Below the pieces are notes generated by a model. The model was not told the origin of the DNA and did not search any database. It was given only the letters and a program-made list of their open reading frames with translations. 64,000 bases of DNA from Drosophila miranda. Its lineage: Eukaryota; Arthropoda; Insecta; Diptera; Drosophilidae. The DNA lies in contig NC_046675.1 in the NCBI RefSeq assembly GCF_003369915.1, positions 7,068,001 to 7,132,000 of the forward strand. The letters are read 5' to 3'. Each line of letters opens with the position of its first letter. The first letter of the stretch is position 1. Positions 1 through 10,643 of the stretch are shown in pieces. The position numbers and the translations under genes were made by a program.

Positions 1-2290
1 ACGAAACAAACAAACAGTGTATTTAGCATTAAAAACAAAGACAGCAAAGAATATAAAATAGAAGTAACAAAAACTTAAGCAAACTTTAGTTCTGCATTGA
101 AGAAAAAACAATCCAAACAAACAATATGTTTAATTTGATAAGTAATTTATACCATTTACATAATGAAATTTCGCATTATTTGATCTACAAGTATGAATTA
201 TAAATTATAATTGTAAACCTTTAATTAATATATTTACAGAGAAATTGTTATAAAAAGAAACCCACACTACACTTTAAGTTTATAATTTTCGTTATTTTCT
301 ATTATTTACTTATTATGTTTTAAAAGCAACGCAAAAAAAAACGACCGATTTATATATACAATATATATTTACGCATTAAACGTTTATTAATAAAAACAAA
401 AACACAATAAAAAAAACAACAATATTTTAGTTAAACATTTTACGTTTTTGAATTGATTTTACTTTTCACCACCGGAGGCTTTTATTTGATATTTAAACAA
501 ACAGTAAAACCAAAACACAATTACAGAATAAATAAGAGAAATATGCTATAGAAAATTAAGGCACAGTCTAACAACTGCAACCAGATATCTATTACCATTA
601 TATGCAATAGCTATAAACGAATAGAACACAATGAAAATCAATTAAATGAATTAAACAATAGCCCAAAGTAAGTATTGGCCGTGATGAGAGCTAACAAGGC
701 CAGTATTTTCTCCATTTTCACATGCAAAAAGATCAGCGAACAACCAATTGGCACAAGACAACAACAACAATCAGAACAACCAACAGAACAACCACAAGCA
801 AAGGCAATTGAAACAAAACAAGCATTTCTTTCAGTTGATTGATCATTATTTCGAATATTCTTCAGTTCTTCAGTTGACTCTCAAGACTTTCGAAAACTGT
901 TTTGGCGTAAACCCAAAATCAATAAATAAAGGAAGTAACTATCACGGACGAGCCAAAGGAATCGTATATCTAAACTCAAAACAGCTTCAGGGACCAACTA
1001 AAAATGAAAAAAGAGAAATGATTTAAAACAAAACAAAGTTTAAAAACAACTGGTAAATTATACTAAAATGTAAAGACAAGGCAGAATAAAAAAAACTAAA
1101 ATTAAAGTAAATTTAACATTTCCAGGCATATCTAAATGAAACCCAAGAAAAATTACAACAAAAAATACATTCAAAATTATGGAAAAAATTCATATGTATG
1201 TACATATATAGAAAAGAAACCCCAAAACCTTTGGTAAGCCATATACATCTTCTATATGATATATTTAAGCGTGTCAAAAAAGAAAAATTAACCAAAATCA
1301 GATAAGTATTTCGGGCAAAATCATTTCGGATGATAAAAACTCTACATACATATATGTAAGGCAAAAATGTATACGATGTGCAAGAGAAATTACAACTAAA
1401 AGTGGATTAGGTGTATAAGATATACCTAGATATTTGGCTAAAATTATAAAGGAAAAAGGAAATTAAACCCTTATTGGAATAGGAGAAATTAACGTTTTGT
1501 GTAAATAACGTATGATTTTCGAAAAAAAAAGAGAAGAAAACAAAAAGGTAATCCATTAAACAAAATAAAAGTAAATTCAAATTAGAACAAATTTTTGTCA
1601 ACAATTAAAATGACCTAGTAAATGCTAAATTCAAATTTATATAGTACATACCCATGTATTTGTGTACGAGTATATGTATGTATGTATGGCGTGTATTGCA
1701 TAAGTTCGATGTGAGTATATAAAGATTATTATTAATATTATGCTTACCCTATCATTTCCAAGTTATTTTGTTCGTAACAAAAGATGAAAACCCAATGGAA
1801 AAACCGAAAATCAAAAACTATGCAAATTCAAAGCCAATGACGAGAAACAACAACAACAACAACAAAAAAAAAAAAATGTGCTGATGTGCTGAATGCCACA
1901 AAAAGAACGAGAACCAGATGGAAACATTTCGATTCCTCTCAAATGTTAAGCAAATAAATCTATGGCGAAATCATTGTAAAAAAGTATAAAAACAACAAGT
2001 AATGGGGCGGCAGATGGAAAATTTGCTAAAGAAAAAGTTACGATTTGTGTAAATGTGAACATAATGAACATATTGAAAAGATATAGCAGGTATACAATAA
2101 TGGCCGAATGGAAACCAAAACAAAACTAAAGAAATGAACAACTTACCGCAAGGAGACAAAGCAAATACAAAATACAAAACACAAATGACACAAAAACAAA
2201 ACTATTAACTTGTAACGATGTGAACTTGGAGCATACTTTCAGTATTTTTATGAATACTGTCAATAAAAATTAATAAAACATAAGCGAATA
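1..2290. other. AT-rich non-coding DNA, possibly the 3' UTR of a plus-strand gene lying upstream
   Basis: No ATG-initiated frame with coding character is present. The stretch is strongly A-rich on the plus strand and has CAA runs near 760-810 and 1850-1870. Several AATAAA-type signals occur, the last cluster near 2260-2280. This looks like the long 3' UTR of a plus-strand gene whose coding part lies outside the window. Which gene cannot be read from the sequence. Confidence 0.35.
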
Positions 2291-2299
2291 CATTGTTTG

Positions 2300-3441
2300 A
2301 TTAGCACCTACGGTGGATATGTGAGACAAATGAGTATATATGATCACGGAGAGGCATGCCGCGTCCAAATCGGCTGCCGTATCGCTGAGCTTTCAGAAAA
2401 AACCAGTATCTCAAAGATATACATATTAAAATCTTCCGAAGGCTATATCTCAGACAAATAGGGCCAGATCGGCCCCGATCGGCTGCCTTGTAGTAGAGAT
2501 ATAGCGTGCAGAAAAACCAGTATCTCAAAGATATGCAAATCCAAGTCTTGGGAAGGCTATATCTCAGACAAATAGGGCCAGATCGGTTCAGATTTCGGAT
2601 GGCAGTCGACAGGCAGGACTCTCCCGATCACGAAAAGACATGCCACGCCCCGATCGGCCGCCGTATCGCTGAGATATAGCGTGCAGAAAAAACCAGTATC
2701 TCAAAGATATGCAAATCCAAGTCTTTGGAAGGCTATATCTCAGACAAATAGGGCCAGATCGGTTCAGATTTCGGATGGCAGTCGACAGGCAGACTCTCCC
2801 GATCATGAAAAGACATGCCACGCCCCGATCGGCCGCCGTATCGCTGAGATATAGCGTGCAGAAAATACCAGTATCTCAAAGATATGCAAATTCAAGTCTT
2901 TGGAAGGCTATATCTCAGACAAATAGGCCCAGATCGGTGCGGGACCCACTCTCCCAGGACCGTGGGGGTCCTGCCTGTCGACTGCCATCAAAATCTCCAC
3001 TTCGGAAGTGAGGCCGATTTTTGGCAAATTTAATGATGTAACCATCATGATTTTTTGCGAAAATCGTGAAAAAATGGATGTCCTTTTTTCGGATGGCAGT
3101 CGATTGCCAGGACTCTTCCGATCATAAAAAGACATGCCACGCCCCGATCGGCTGCCTTGTAGCAGAGATATAGCGTGCAGAAAAACCAGTATCTCAAAGA
3201 TATGCAAATCCAAGTCTTGGGAAGGCTATATCTCAGACAAATAGGGCCAGATCGGTTCAGATTTCGGATGGCAGTCGACAGGCAGGACTCTCCCGATCAC
3301 GAAAAGACATGCCACGCCCCGATCGGCTGCCTTGTAGCAGAGATATAGCGTGCAGAAAAACCAGTATCTCAAAGATATGCAAATCCAAATCTTTGGAAGG
3401 CTATATCTCAGACAAATAGGGCCAGATCGGTTGGGTTTTGT
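2300..3441. repeat. Tandem repeat array, unit about 175 bp
   Basis: The marker CAGTATCTCAAAGATAT recurs at about 2402, 2517, 2694, 2869, 3188 and 3362. This gives spacings of 115, 177, 175, 319 and 174 bp, so there are about six copies, one shortened and one expanded. Each unit contains a GGCTATATCTCAGAC segment, a GGGCCAGATCGG segment and a CACGCCCCGATCGGC segment. Copies are highly similar, so the array looks young or homogenised. The 319-bp interval (2869-3188) carries extra sequence not found in the others. No coding function is visible; open frames in it are by-products of the repeat. Confidence 0.85.
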
Positions 3442-5231
3442 CTATGGCAACCAAAGGAGGGGCTACTCGGACCACTAGATTCTGGATAGATCACGTTCTT
3501 GTTAGATTTAAGGATATTGTACGTTATATATTTAGATACTAGATACAAATGCTTTCCACCTGTTCATTTAAAGGCTATGTTTTGATGAATAAAACCATTG
3601 GAAAAACATCCTTGCTGTGTCCTTTATGGGGGTAGCTATTATATTTACATCTGGGCGTGGCACACCCAGATCGGCTCGCAAGCTAATAATTTTTGATTGG
3701 GAAAAATGTCCTTGATCCTTGATAGGGACTTCATTAAATCACGGAAATTTTTTCGATCACAGAAAGCCATCGCACGCCCAGATCGGCCCACAAATATCCG
3801 AGAAAACTGAATATGTGCGCTTGGGATTGCTGGAGTCCTTACCGAAGGATCAAGGAGATTTTTCTGATCACGACGGGCCCTGGCACGCCTCTATCGGGCC
3901 ACAAACAACGGAGAAAACAAGATATATATGTCTGGAGAAAATTTCCTTGATCCTTTTTCCTTGATAAGGAGTGAATTAGATCAAGAAAGCTATTCCGAGC
4001 ACAGGAAGCCGTCGAGCGTTCCAATCGGATAACAAATGGTGGATTTATGCCATAAACAAAACATTACAACAACTACTTTCAGTTATTACAACAACATCAA
4101 TTTCCAATTTGGTGGCGCTCAAAACCGAGATTTTTCGATTTTCAGATCTGGGATACCAGGCGAACAGAAATCAGCAGAAGGTCACTGGTTTTTTTTTTTT
4201 TAATTTTAATATATTTTTTCCCTCTCATTTTTTAAACCCCAAAAGTATGCAATGATTTTTTTGCAATCGCAAAAGTTGCTTGCTGCTGATTTCTGTTCGC
4301 CTGGTATCCCAGTTTCAAAATTCTCGACTTTGGCAATTTGAGCGGCCGCAACTTGAGAGTTTTTGTTGTACAACAACAATTTGTTGTACAATAATTGACA
4401 GCAACAACTTTTGTTGATTTCTCCGTTATTTGAGGCACGAACGGGACGCGCGACGGCTTCCTGTGTTCGGAAAACTGTCCCTGACTCGATGCAGTCCTTA
4501 TCAAGGACCCAGGATCAAGGATATGTTTTCTAGACACATATATCTTGTTTTCTCCCTTACTTGTATGGCACGCCGTGATCAGAAAAACGTCCTTAATCCT
4601 TCGACAAAGATTCCAACAGCTCCAACCATACATACATATTTAGTTTTCTCGGCTATTGGTGGCCCGTTCGGGACAAGAGACGACTTCTAATGTTCAGACA
4701 AGCTTCCTTGATTTAATGCAGTCCTTATCAAGGACCCAGGATCAATGAAATTTTCTCCGGATATATTTATCTTGTTTTCTTCCTTATTTGTGGTCTGAAC
4801 GGGGCGTGCCATGGCCTGCCGTGAAAAATGTCCTTCATCCTTCGGTATGGACTCCAACAACCCCAAGCGCACATATTCAGTTTTCTCGGCTATTGGGGGC
4901 CCGATCTAAGAGTCCGACGGCTTCCTATGATCGAAAGAGTGTCCTTGACTTATTTGAGTCCTTATCAAGGATCAAGGACATTTTCCCCAATGAAAAATAT
5001 TTAGTTTTCTCCGCTATACTTTCCCCATACAGGATACAGCAAGTATGTATGATTTTTCAATAGTTTTATTCATCAAAAATTAGCTTAAATAATTTTCTTA
5101 AATAAATAAACAAGTGGAAAACATTTGTATCTACTATCTAATTATAAGGACGCGTATATCCTTAAACCTAACAACAATGATATCTATCTAGAGCCTGGTA
5201 TCCCGCGTAGCCCCTCCATTGGTTGCCATAG
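3442..5231. mobile_element. Foldback-type element or large inverted duplication with repetitive arms
   Basis: The left arm (3442 to about 4177) matches the reverse complement of the right arm (about 4283-5231) in order along its length. The outermost match is CTATGGCAACC at 3442-3452 against its complement at 5221-5231. A shared AGATACAAATG block lies inside that, and an exact 30-bp inverted repeat (4148-4177 and 4283-4312) flanks a ~105-bp spacer. Both arms contain internal tandem subunits of roughly 225-240 bp with a TCCTTATCAAGG core: about two copies on the left and three on the right (4492, 4719, 4957). Long terminal inverted repeats with internal subrepeats are typical of Foldback/Galileo-like elements. 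No transposase frame is present, so this would be a non-autonomous copy. A plain inverted duplication is the alternative. Confidence 0.7.
4148..4312. repeat. Exact 30-bp inverted repeat at the palindrome centre
   Basis: The sequence at 4148-4177 is exactly the reverse complement of 4283-4312. Both include the word GGATACCAGGCGAACAGAAA or its complement. The spacer contains a T-run at about 4190-4202. This exact core lies within the longer, diverged foldback structure. Confidence 0.9.
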
Positions 5232-5707
5232 TCAGAGTCCTTGTTGTCGAAGGCCAGGTCGAAGGATGACGATGGCTTGTTGGGTTCGGATCTTGCAAGG
5301 AGTGCGCTTCTGTCCTGCTGGGATACGATCCTGCCTGGCTGGGATAGGACTCGGTCTGTCTCGAATATGCCTCGGTAATGCTTGGATAGGACTCTGTATT
5401 TCGAGGCGAGGGCGGATACAACTCGGTTTGTGGCAAAGCGTAGGGGACATAAGCCTTCTGTAAAGGAAGATATATTATAAACTATAGGTATCCACAATTA
5501 TATACTGATTCACTTACGCGTCTCGGAGCTGAACCTCAGCGTTTGGCTGGGAGGCGTATGAATGGGGGCGGGGGGTGGGCTTCAGCCAACAATTCCGCCG
5601 TCAATCACTGGTCCCTGCTGCAGCAGACGAGACGCCACATTCTCGACTCTGCGATACAGCAGCGGCATCATGGCTATGGCCCGGAGCACATCCCTTAGAC
5701 CTCCCAT
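5168..5707 (-). pseudogene. Broken two-exon gene; Tyr-Pro-Ser-rich protein of unknown function
   Basis: Exon 1 (5707-5518) starts MGGLRDVLRAIAMMPLLYRR and ends at a strong GTAAGT donor. Exon 2 starts at 5457 after a TTTACAG acceptor. Three stretches have good Drosophila codon use but do not share one frame. Exon 1 hits TGA at 5584-5582 after 41 codons. Exon 2 has a TESYPS-type repeat frame (5457 to about 5260) that stops at 5188. Its last part reads SSFDLAFDNKDSDYGNQWRG in another frame. At least two frameshifts plus a stop argue for a decaying gene, though sequencing indels could also explain this. Its 3' end overlaps the right arm of the foldback structure. It is head-to-head with the plus-strand THEG-repeat gene about 260 bp away. 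The family is not recognised. Confidence 0.5.
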
Positions 5708-5966
5708 TTATATGTTCGGATAACGTATTCTTTTTTCAGATTAAATTCTGTAATGCAGTTAAAATCCCACAACGATCACTCTCCATCCCCTCTCCGAATT
5801 TCAACTGAAAAGTTGGCTGTTCTCTAGTAAATTGAATGCTTGATGTAAATGTAGTTAAAAATCATCAGATAAATTCAACTTTCGACAAAATCAGATGGAG
5901 TTCAAAATATAAAAAAAGACAAATTTCTAAATTTCGGAGCCTATAGAAAATTCTAAACGATTTTCA

Positions 5967-7215
5967 ATGATCAAGAGATTGAAATGCGACCTCAGTCCGG
6001 AGCTGACAACCTGCCTGAAGTTGTCGGACATGGATCGATCCGACTGTTGCCGTATCAAAGAACCCATTCCCTATGATGGCGAGTGCTTCATGAAGGACAT
6101 TGGCAAGGAGCTGGCCAAGCTCTACCGTCGCCATGACCGCATGTTCGTCAAACGCCGGCGCATCATGGAGATGGCCCTGCCCCGCCATCGGAAATGTCGC
6201 TACGTCCCCAAGTGCCCGTGTCAGTTCAGCAAAACGATCGATATTGTCCACGCCGATCAGCCGAGCTACACGCGCACGGAGCAGCTGGCCCTGCCCACGG
6301 TGCGGCGGCTGCTCAACCGCCGGCAGCTTGCCCTCAGCACGGGCGACTCGATCGGTGAATCGATTCTGAATCGGCTGCTCCGCTATAGCTACCTCTCGCT
6401 CTACAGTCGTCTGACGAACATACAGCCGTTGAAGAAACCGTAAGTCCCTCCTGGTCCCTTAACTGCCCGATTGTAATACTCTTTCCCTTCTCCGGCGTAG
6501 AGTGAAGAAGAAGAAGCCTACGAAAAAGCAAAAGATTCGGCAGAACAGATTCTTCGCAAAATTGGCCACACCGAAGGTGGTGCCGAGCCCCCCAAAGCCG
6601 GTAAGTTATCCAGCCGAAAGGTAAATGATTCAATTCCTAATTACCTTGCCCCTTTCCATCCCTCCCCCGCACAGGAACGACAATTCAAGGAGATGAGTCA
6701 GGGTCGCCTCAAGAGACTGTCGCGCCCCAAGCGCTACGTGGACGAGGTCAAGACCCCGTGGGAGCTGACGGAAACAATGCGCAAATACAAGCCGACCAAA
6801 CGCATCAAGACAATGGCCAAGCCCAATGAGCGCGAGAATGTCCACATTAACGAGAATCCCGAAAAGGTGTCGCCCAATGCACTGACATACAAACGTGGGT
6901 AGCCATAGTCCTCTACTTTCTGCCCCTTTCTGATCATTCACATGTTTTCCAGCGAGTGCCCGCATCAAGGAGATGTCCCAGCCGCTCACGATGCACGAAG
7001 CGAATACGGTGCCGGCGGACATCAAGGAGGATCCGTTTGCCATCGCCCCAAATGCCCTCAAATACAAGGCCTCGTCCCGCATCAAGGAGCTGGCCGAGCC
7101 AAAGGAGTTCGAGAATACCCACATACGCGAGAATCCGTTCGCTATCTCGCCGGCAGCGCTCAAGGCCAAGGCCACGCCACGCCTCATCGCCCTGGCCAAG
7201 CCCAAGGGCGGCTAA
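5967..7215 (+). CDS. THEG-repeat protein (sperm/testis-type), four exons, 351 aa
   Basis: Exons are 5967-6439, 6501-6600, 6675-6894 and 6953-7215, all with GT-AG borders and a continuous frame of 351 residues. The protein is basic and made of repeated short motifs of the form L-[AS]-x-P-[KR]. Visible copies are LALPRH, LALPTV, LATPKV, LSRPKR, MAKPNE, MSQPLT, LAEPKE and the C-terminal LAKPKGG. In the second half they are separated by about 36 residues containing NENP or REN-P-F and A-L-K-x-K. This is the THEG repeat pattern, known from vertebrate THEG, a sperm flagellum/microtubule-associated testis protein. Testis function is inferred from the family only. The start was chosen as the first ATG of exon 1. 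A second THEG-repeat gene lies tail-to-tail 200 bp downstream. Confidence 0.8.
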
Positions 7216-7417
7216 GGATTGGGGGAAACAAGGTCTTTCATCCTTTCAGATATTATTTTTTGGCCTATCCACGTTTCGCATCGTTTGGTCAACTGCCCTT
7301 TAGGATTAAAAGTTTATTTAACTATTTATTCAAATGCGTGAACGGGGCAATGGCAGGTCACAGGGATCTGGTCACAGGATTACAGTGCACTGTGGCCTGT
7401 CTTTAGCCCGGTAGACT

Positions 7418-8508
7418 TCATTCCCAGTTGCGGCTGAACTGCTGTCTCGGCTGGGAGAGTTGCTCCAGACGCGGCGTCAACTTGGCCCGCATCGCGCTGC
7501 GTCGCACTGTGAACGGCTTCCGCCGGATAGTGGTGTCCTCCCTCAGCTTTGGAGCGGCCAGGTTGTACAGCCGCAGAGTTAGAAGTCCGGGGCGGAATCC
7601 TTTGCGTATCGATCTTACCTGGATCTCCGGGTATTCCACAACAGCGGGTGTCCTCTTTCCGGGCACTGCCAGTAGGTTAATGCGCTCAGTGGCTATAAAG
7701 GGCGATCATATCATGGGTCTTAGTCGTAAAATTCTTTGGATATTCCTTACCTTTGTAGGTCAATGCCCGCTGAGCCACGCTGAAGGGATTGTATAGTTTT
7801 TCGGTCGATGGCATCCTGCTTTTGGCCAAGAGCGTCAGGCGATCGCTGGCCTTAAAGGTCCGCATCGAGCAGGTGAGATGCCATGGCTGCCTGGTACTCA
7901 AAACCTTGGGCGGCTGCTTGGCTTTGGCCAGCTCCTGGAGACGCTTGGAGACATTGGAAATATGGGATGTAGCACTCGCATTTGGACGCAAACAGTGGGA
8001 CATATTAAAAAGGCGTGACGTGGCACTTAAATTAAGACGCGAACTATCACGGAATGAGGACTCAAAATGTCGGCGTGGTGCTGTTGAATGGTGGGAGAAG
8101 GGGGAATTGGGACGGACACTCGCAGCGGACCCCTTCTGGGAAACTTTTGGGTTAATGCTAGTTGTGCTGGTCCTCCGTTTGGGGAAACTTTTCTGGGAAA
8201 CTTTTGGGTTTACGCTAGTAGTGCTGGTCCTCCGTTTGGAGCCGGCTTCCAAACGCTTCCCGTAAACGGAAACCCCCTTTGGTTCATCGCTGTAAAAGTC
8301 CATTAATTTATTCCTTATAGCGATCGCAATCCGACTGCCAACTATGTACTCACGACTGCTTGTCCAATGCCTTGGACAACTCCAAGCACTCCAAGGTGTG
8401 ATACTTGTAGAACAGCTGACGGATCAGCTGCTCGTCCAACGACAAAAGCTTCGACTTTTGGCTTGAAAGAACAGGAGCTTGGCTAAACATTTCCCGGTGG
8501 CACGACAT
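7418..8508 (-). CDS. Second THEG-repeat protein, three exons, 322 aa
   Basis: Exons are 8508-8354, 8289-7751 and 7692-7418, with phases matching across both introns, giving 322 residues. The long middle exon also has an in-frame ATG at 8303, but that lies in the intron before the acceptor. The start at 8508 (MSCHREMFSQAPV) adds a short helical N terminus and keeps the frame. THEG-like motifs cluster in the C-terminal half: LAKAKQ, LAKSRM, LAVPGK, LAAPKL and LSQPRQ. The segment A-L-T-Y-K before LAVPGK matches the spacer of the neighbouring gene, so the two genes are probably old paralogues arranged convergently. The N-terminal half is basic, Ser/Thr-rich and poorly conserved in look, with a directly repeated stretch of about 17 residues. 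Likely a sperm structural protein, by family only. Confidence 0.75.
8138..8240 (-). repeat. Coding tandem duplication in the second THEG-repeat gene
   Basis: Two copies of a ~45-bp block lie about 55 bp apart. They encode RRTSTTSVNPKVSQK and RRTSTTSINPKVSQK. The copies are nearly identical at DNA level, pointing to a recent in-frame duplication. Confidence 0.8.
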
Positions 8509-9121
8509 GACAAAGAGCAACTAAAACAGAATCTCTCGAGTAATGTTTTGTTTTTTTTTCTTTTTCTTTGTTTTACTTAAAATTTAGACAGCTCTTGAAC
8601 TGACAATGACTTTTAAACCATAATTAATGTAGATTTGAATTTATTGTTATCATATCTCGTGCTCTACGTCGGAGCCTCGAGTAGAGTGGAGAGCCACTCA
8701 AAGCTATCTCTTAAATTGCTTAAGCGATATCATCTCGGGTTTATCTTTTAACAATTGGAAGGGGAAAAATAATACATAATTACATCATAATCGGGGATCA
8801 ATCGGCCAATCGGTAAAACTAAGGGAAAATCAGGGCGGGATGTATTGGACTAAACTTAAATATTCGCCAGAAATAATACTCATTGAAAACATGGGAGGGA
8901 CAAATAAGGAAACAGCATACTACACGGGAGGGGCGGAGAAACTAAAAACGAATGCAAATCATATGTTCTTTTAACAATTCAAATTTCGCTGCGGCAACAA
9001 CACACAAAAAGAAAACTGTCTATTGTCTATATAGTAAGTGCGGGCCATGGGGGCCAATTTTGTTGCCGGTTGCTGAGGAGTCTGATTCCTGTGCGGATCG
9101 GTCTCTGCCTGCTTCCAATCT
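8509..9121. other. Intergenic: THEG-gene promoter side and Idh3b 3' UTR
   Basis: There is no coding frame. The interval separates the start of the minus-strand THEG-repeat gene from the stop codon of Idh3b, also on the minus strand. The part nearest 9121 should be the Idh3b 3' UTR. Nothing else recognisable is seen. Confidence 0.5.
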
Positions 9122-10643
9122 CTAGTGCAAATTGGCGATGACGGCGCGGGTGAAGTCCATTGTGGTGGACTGTCCGCCCAAATCCTTGGTGCGCACCTTG
9201 CCGTCGTTGAGCACCTTGTTTATGGCATTGAAGATGACCTCGCTGTAGGTGGGCAAGTTGATGTGGCGCAGCAGCTTCACGCCGCACAGCATCATGGCCG
9301 TTGGATTGGCCACATTCTTGCCCACAGCACCGGCAAAGGTGTGACGTGCACCCTAAGAAAAGCAATCAAATCATTACTAAAAACACACAGTCATTGAGGA
9401 AGACTCACAGGCTCGAACACAACCGTCTCCGCTGAGTAGGAGGCACCAGCAACCACACCAGCACCGCCCACCAAACCAGAGGCCAGATTATCCACAATGG
9501 CACCATACAGATTGGGGGTTACCATCACATCGAACTGATTCGGATTGGACACCATCTGCATGGTTGTGTTGTCCACAATCATCTTCTCGAACTGGATGCG
9601 GGGATACAGCTTGGCGACGTCTTCGCAACACCTCAGGAAGAGGCCGTCGCCCAGCTTCATGATGTTGGCCTTGTGCACGGCAGTGACCTTCTTGCGCTGA
9701 TTCTTGGTGGCATAGTCGAAGGCAAACTTGGCAATGCGCATCGACTTCTTGGCAGTGATGATCTTCAGGCACTCCACAATGCCGGGAACAGACTCGTGCT
9801 CCAGCGCCGAGTACTCGCCCTCCGTCTGCTCACGGATGATGACCACGTCGATGTCGGTGTGGCGCGTCTTGACGCCGGGCAAGCTACGGACATGCACCAC
9901 ATTGGCGTAAAGGTCCAGATCGTTACGCAGCTTCATGTTCAGGGTTTGTAAGTCACCCACATTGCTGTAGTCGGGAGTAGCCAGAATGCCCTACGATAAC
10001 GGAGGGAATATTGAAATAATCAGCAATGTTATCTCCTCTGCTAGATTTAACAGGAGCACCCACCTTTATGCAGACTTTGTTCTTCTGGATGGAGGCCACC
10101 ACATCCTCCAACTTGGCACTCAGCACAGGGTTGATCTCCGACAGGAAGTAGGACTCGAAGTCCACGGGCACATTGGCTGCCTAAATAAAGAAAAGCCAAC
10201 TTGGATAGCAAACATTTTGAGAAGAGGCAAGGCTAAAGGTTTACCTTGAAGACTTCCTGCAGGGCATACACGATCTCGGGACCCACACCATCGCCGGGAA
10301 TCAGTGTACAGGTTGTTCTATTGGCTCCATAGGTTGCATCCTGTATTTTATGTCCTGTACGAACCTTTTCGAGGGTCGCTGAGGTGTGTACACTACGTGC
10401 AGCCGCCGCCTAAGGATATTGCAAAAAAAATCAAATAGTTAATCCATCTTCTTGCGAGGATTATAACCTCAAATACTGTCATCTTCATATTCGCACACAG
10501 CGAGGGCCAGCAGCAGCCACCGCAGCATAGGCAGAATCGGCGCCTGCTGCTGCTTGCCCAAGTGTTTATGTAAGACCTCGCTCGAAGCGGGGGAGGTTTA
10601 CCTGCAAAACGGTGCGTCCTAGGGTTCTGGCCAGCATTGACAT
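9122..10643 (-). CDS. Idh3b: NAD-dependent isocitrate dehydrogenase, beta-type subunit (mitochondrial), 378 aa
   Basis: Five exons (10643-10602, 10409-10245, 10180-10064, 9990-9409, 9352-9122) join in frame to 378 residues. Residues 1 to about 35 are Arg/Ser/Ala-rich ([14 protein letters not shown] and following), as expected for a mitochondrial presequence. The isocitrate/isopropylmalate dehydrogenase fold follows: [10 protein letters not shown] near residue 50, REQTEGEY near 161, then [19 protein letters not shown]. The C terminus carries [20 protein letters not shown]. The pattern matches the beta (regulatory) subunit of the TCA-cycle enzyme that converts isocitrate to 2-oxoglutarate with NAD+. 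The length is normal and no key segment is missing. The ATG at 10643 is followed two codons later by another ATG, so either could start translation. Confidence 0.95.

Noticed and set aside
748..1026. 92-codon Asn/Gln-rich open frame
   Set aside because: It begins at TTG rather than ATG, its N-terminal part is a CAA-type low-complexity run, and it lies in UTR-like AT-rich DNA without splice signals.
2588..3213. Open frames inside the 175-bp array
   Set aside because: They repeat with the array and occur on both strands, with no conserved protein features.
2300..3441. CRISPR-like array
   Set aside because: Units are ~175 bp with no unique spacers, in an animal genome; this is a tandem repeat.
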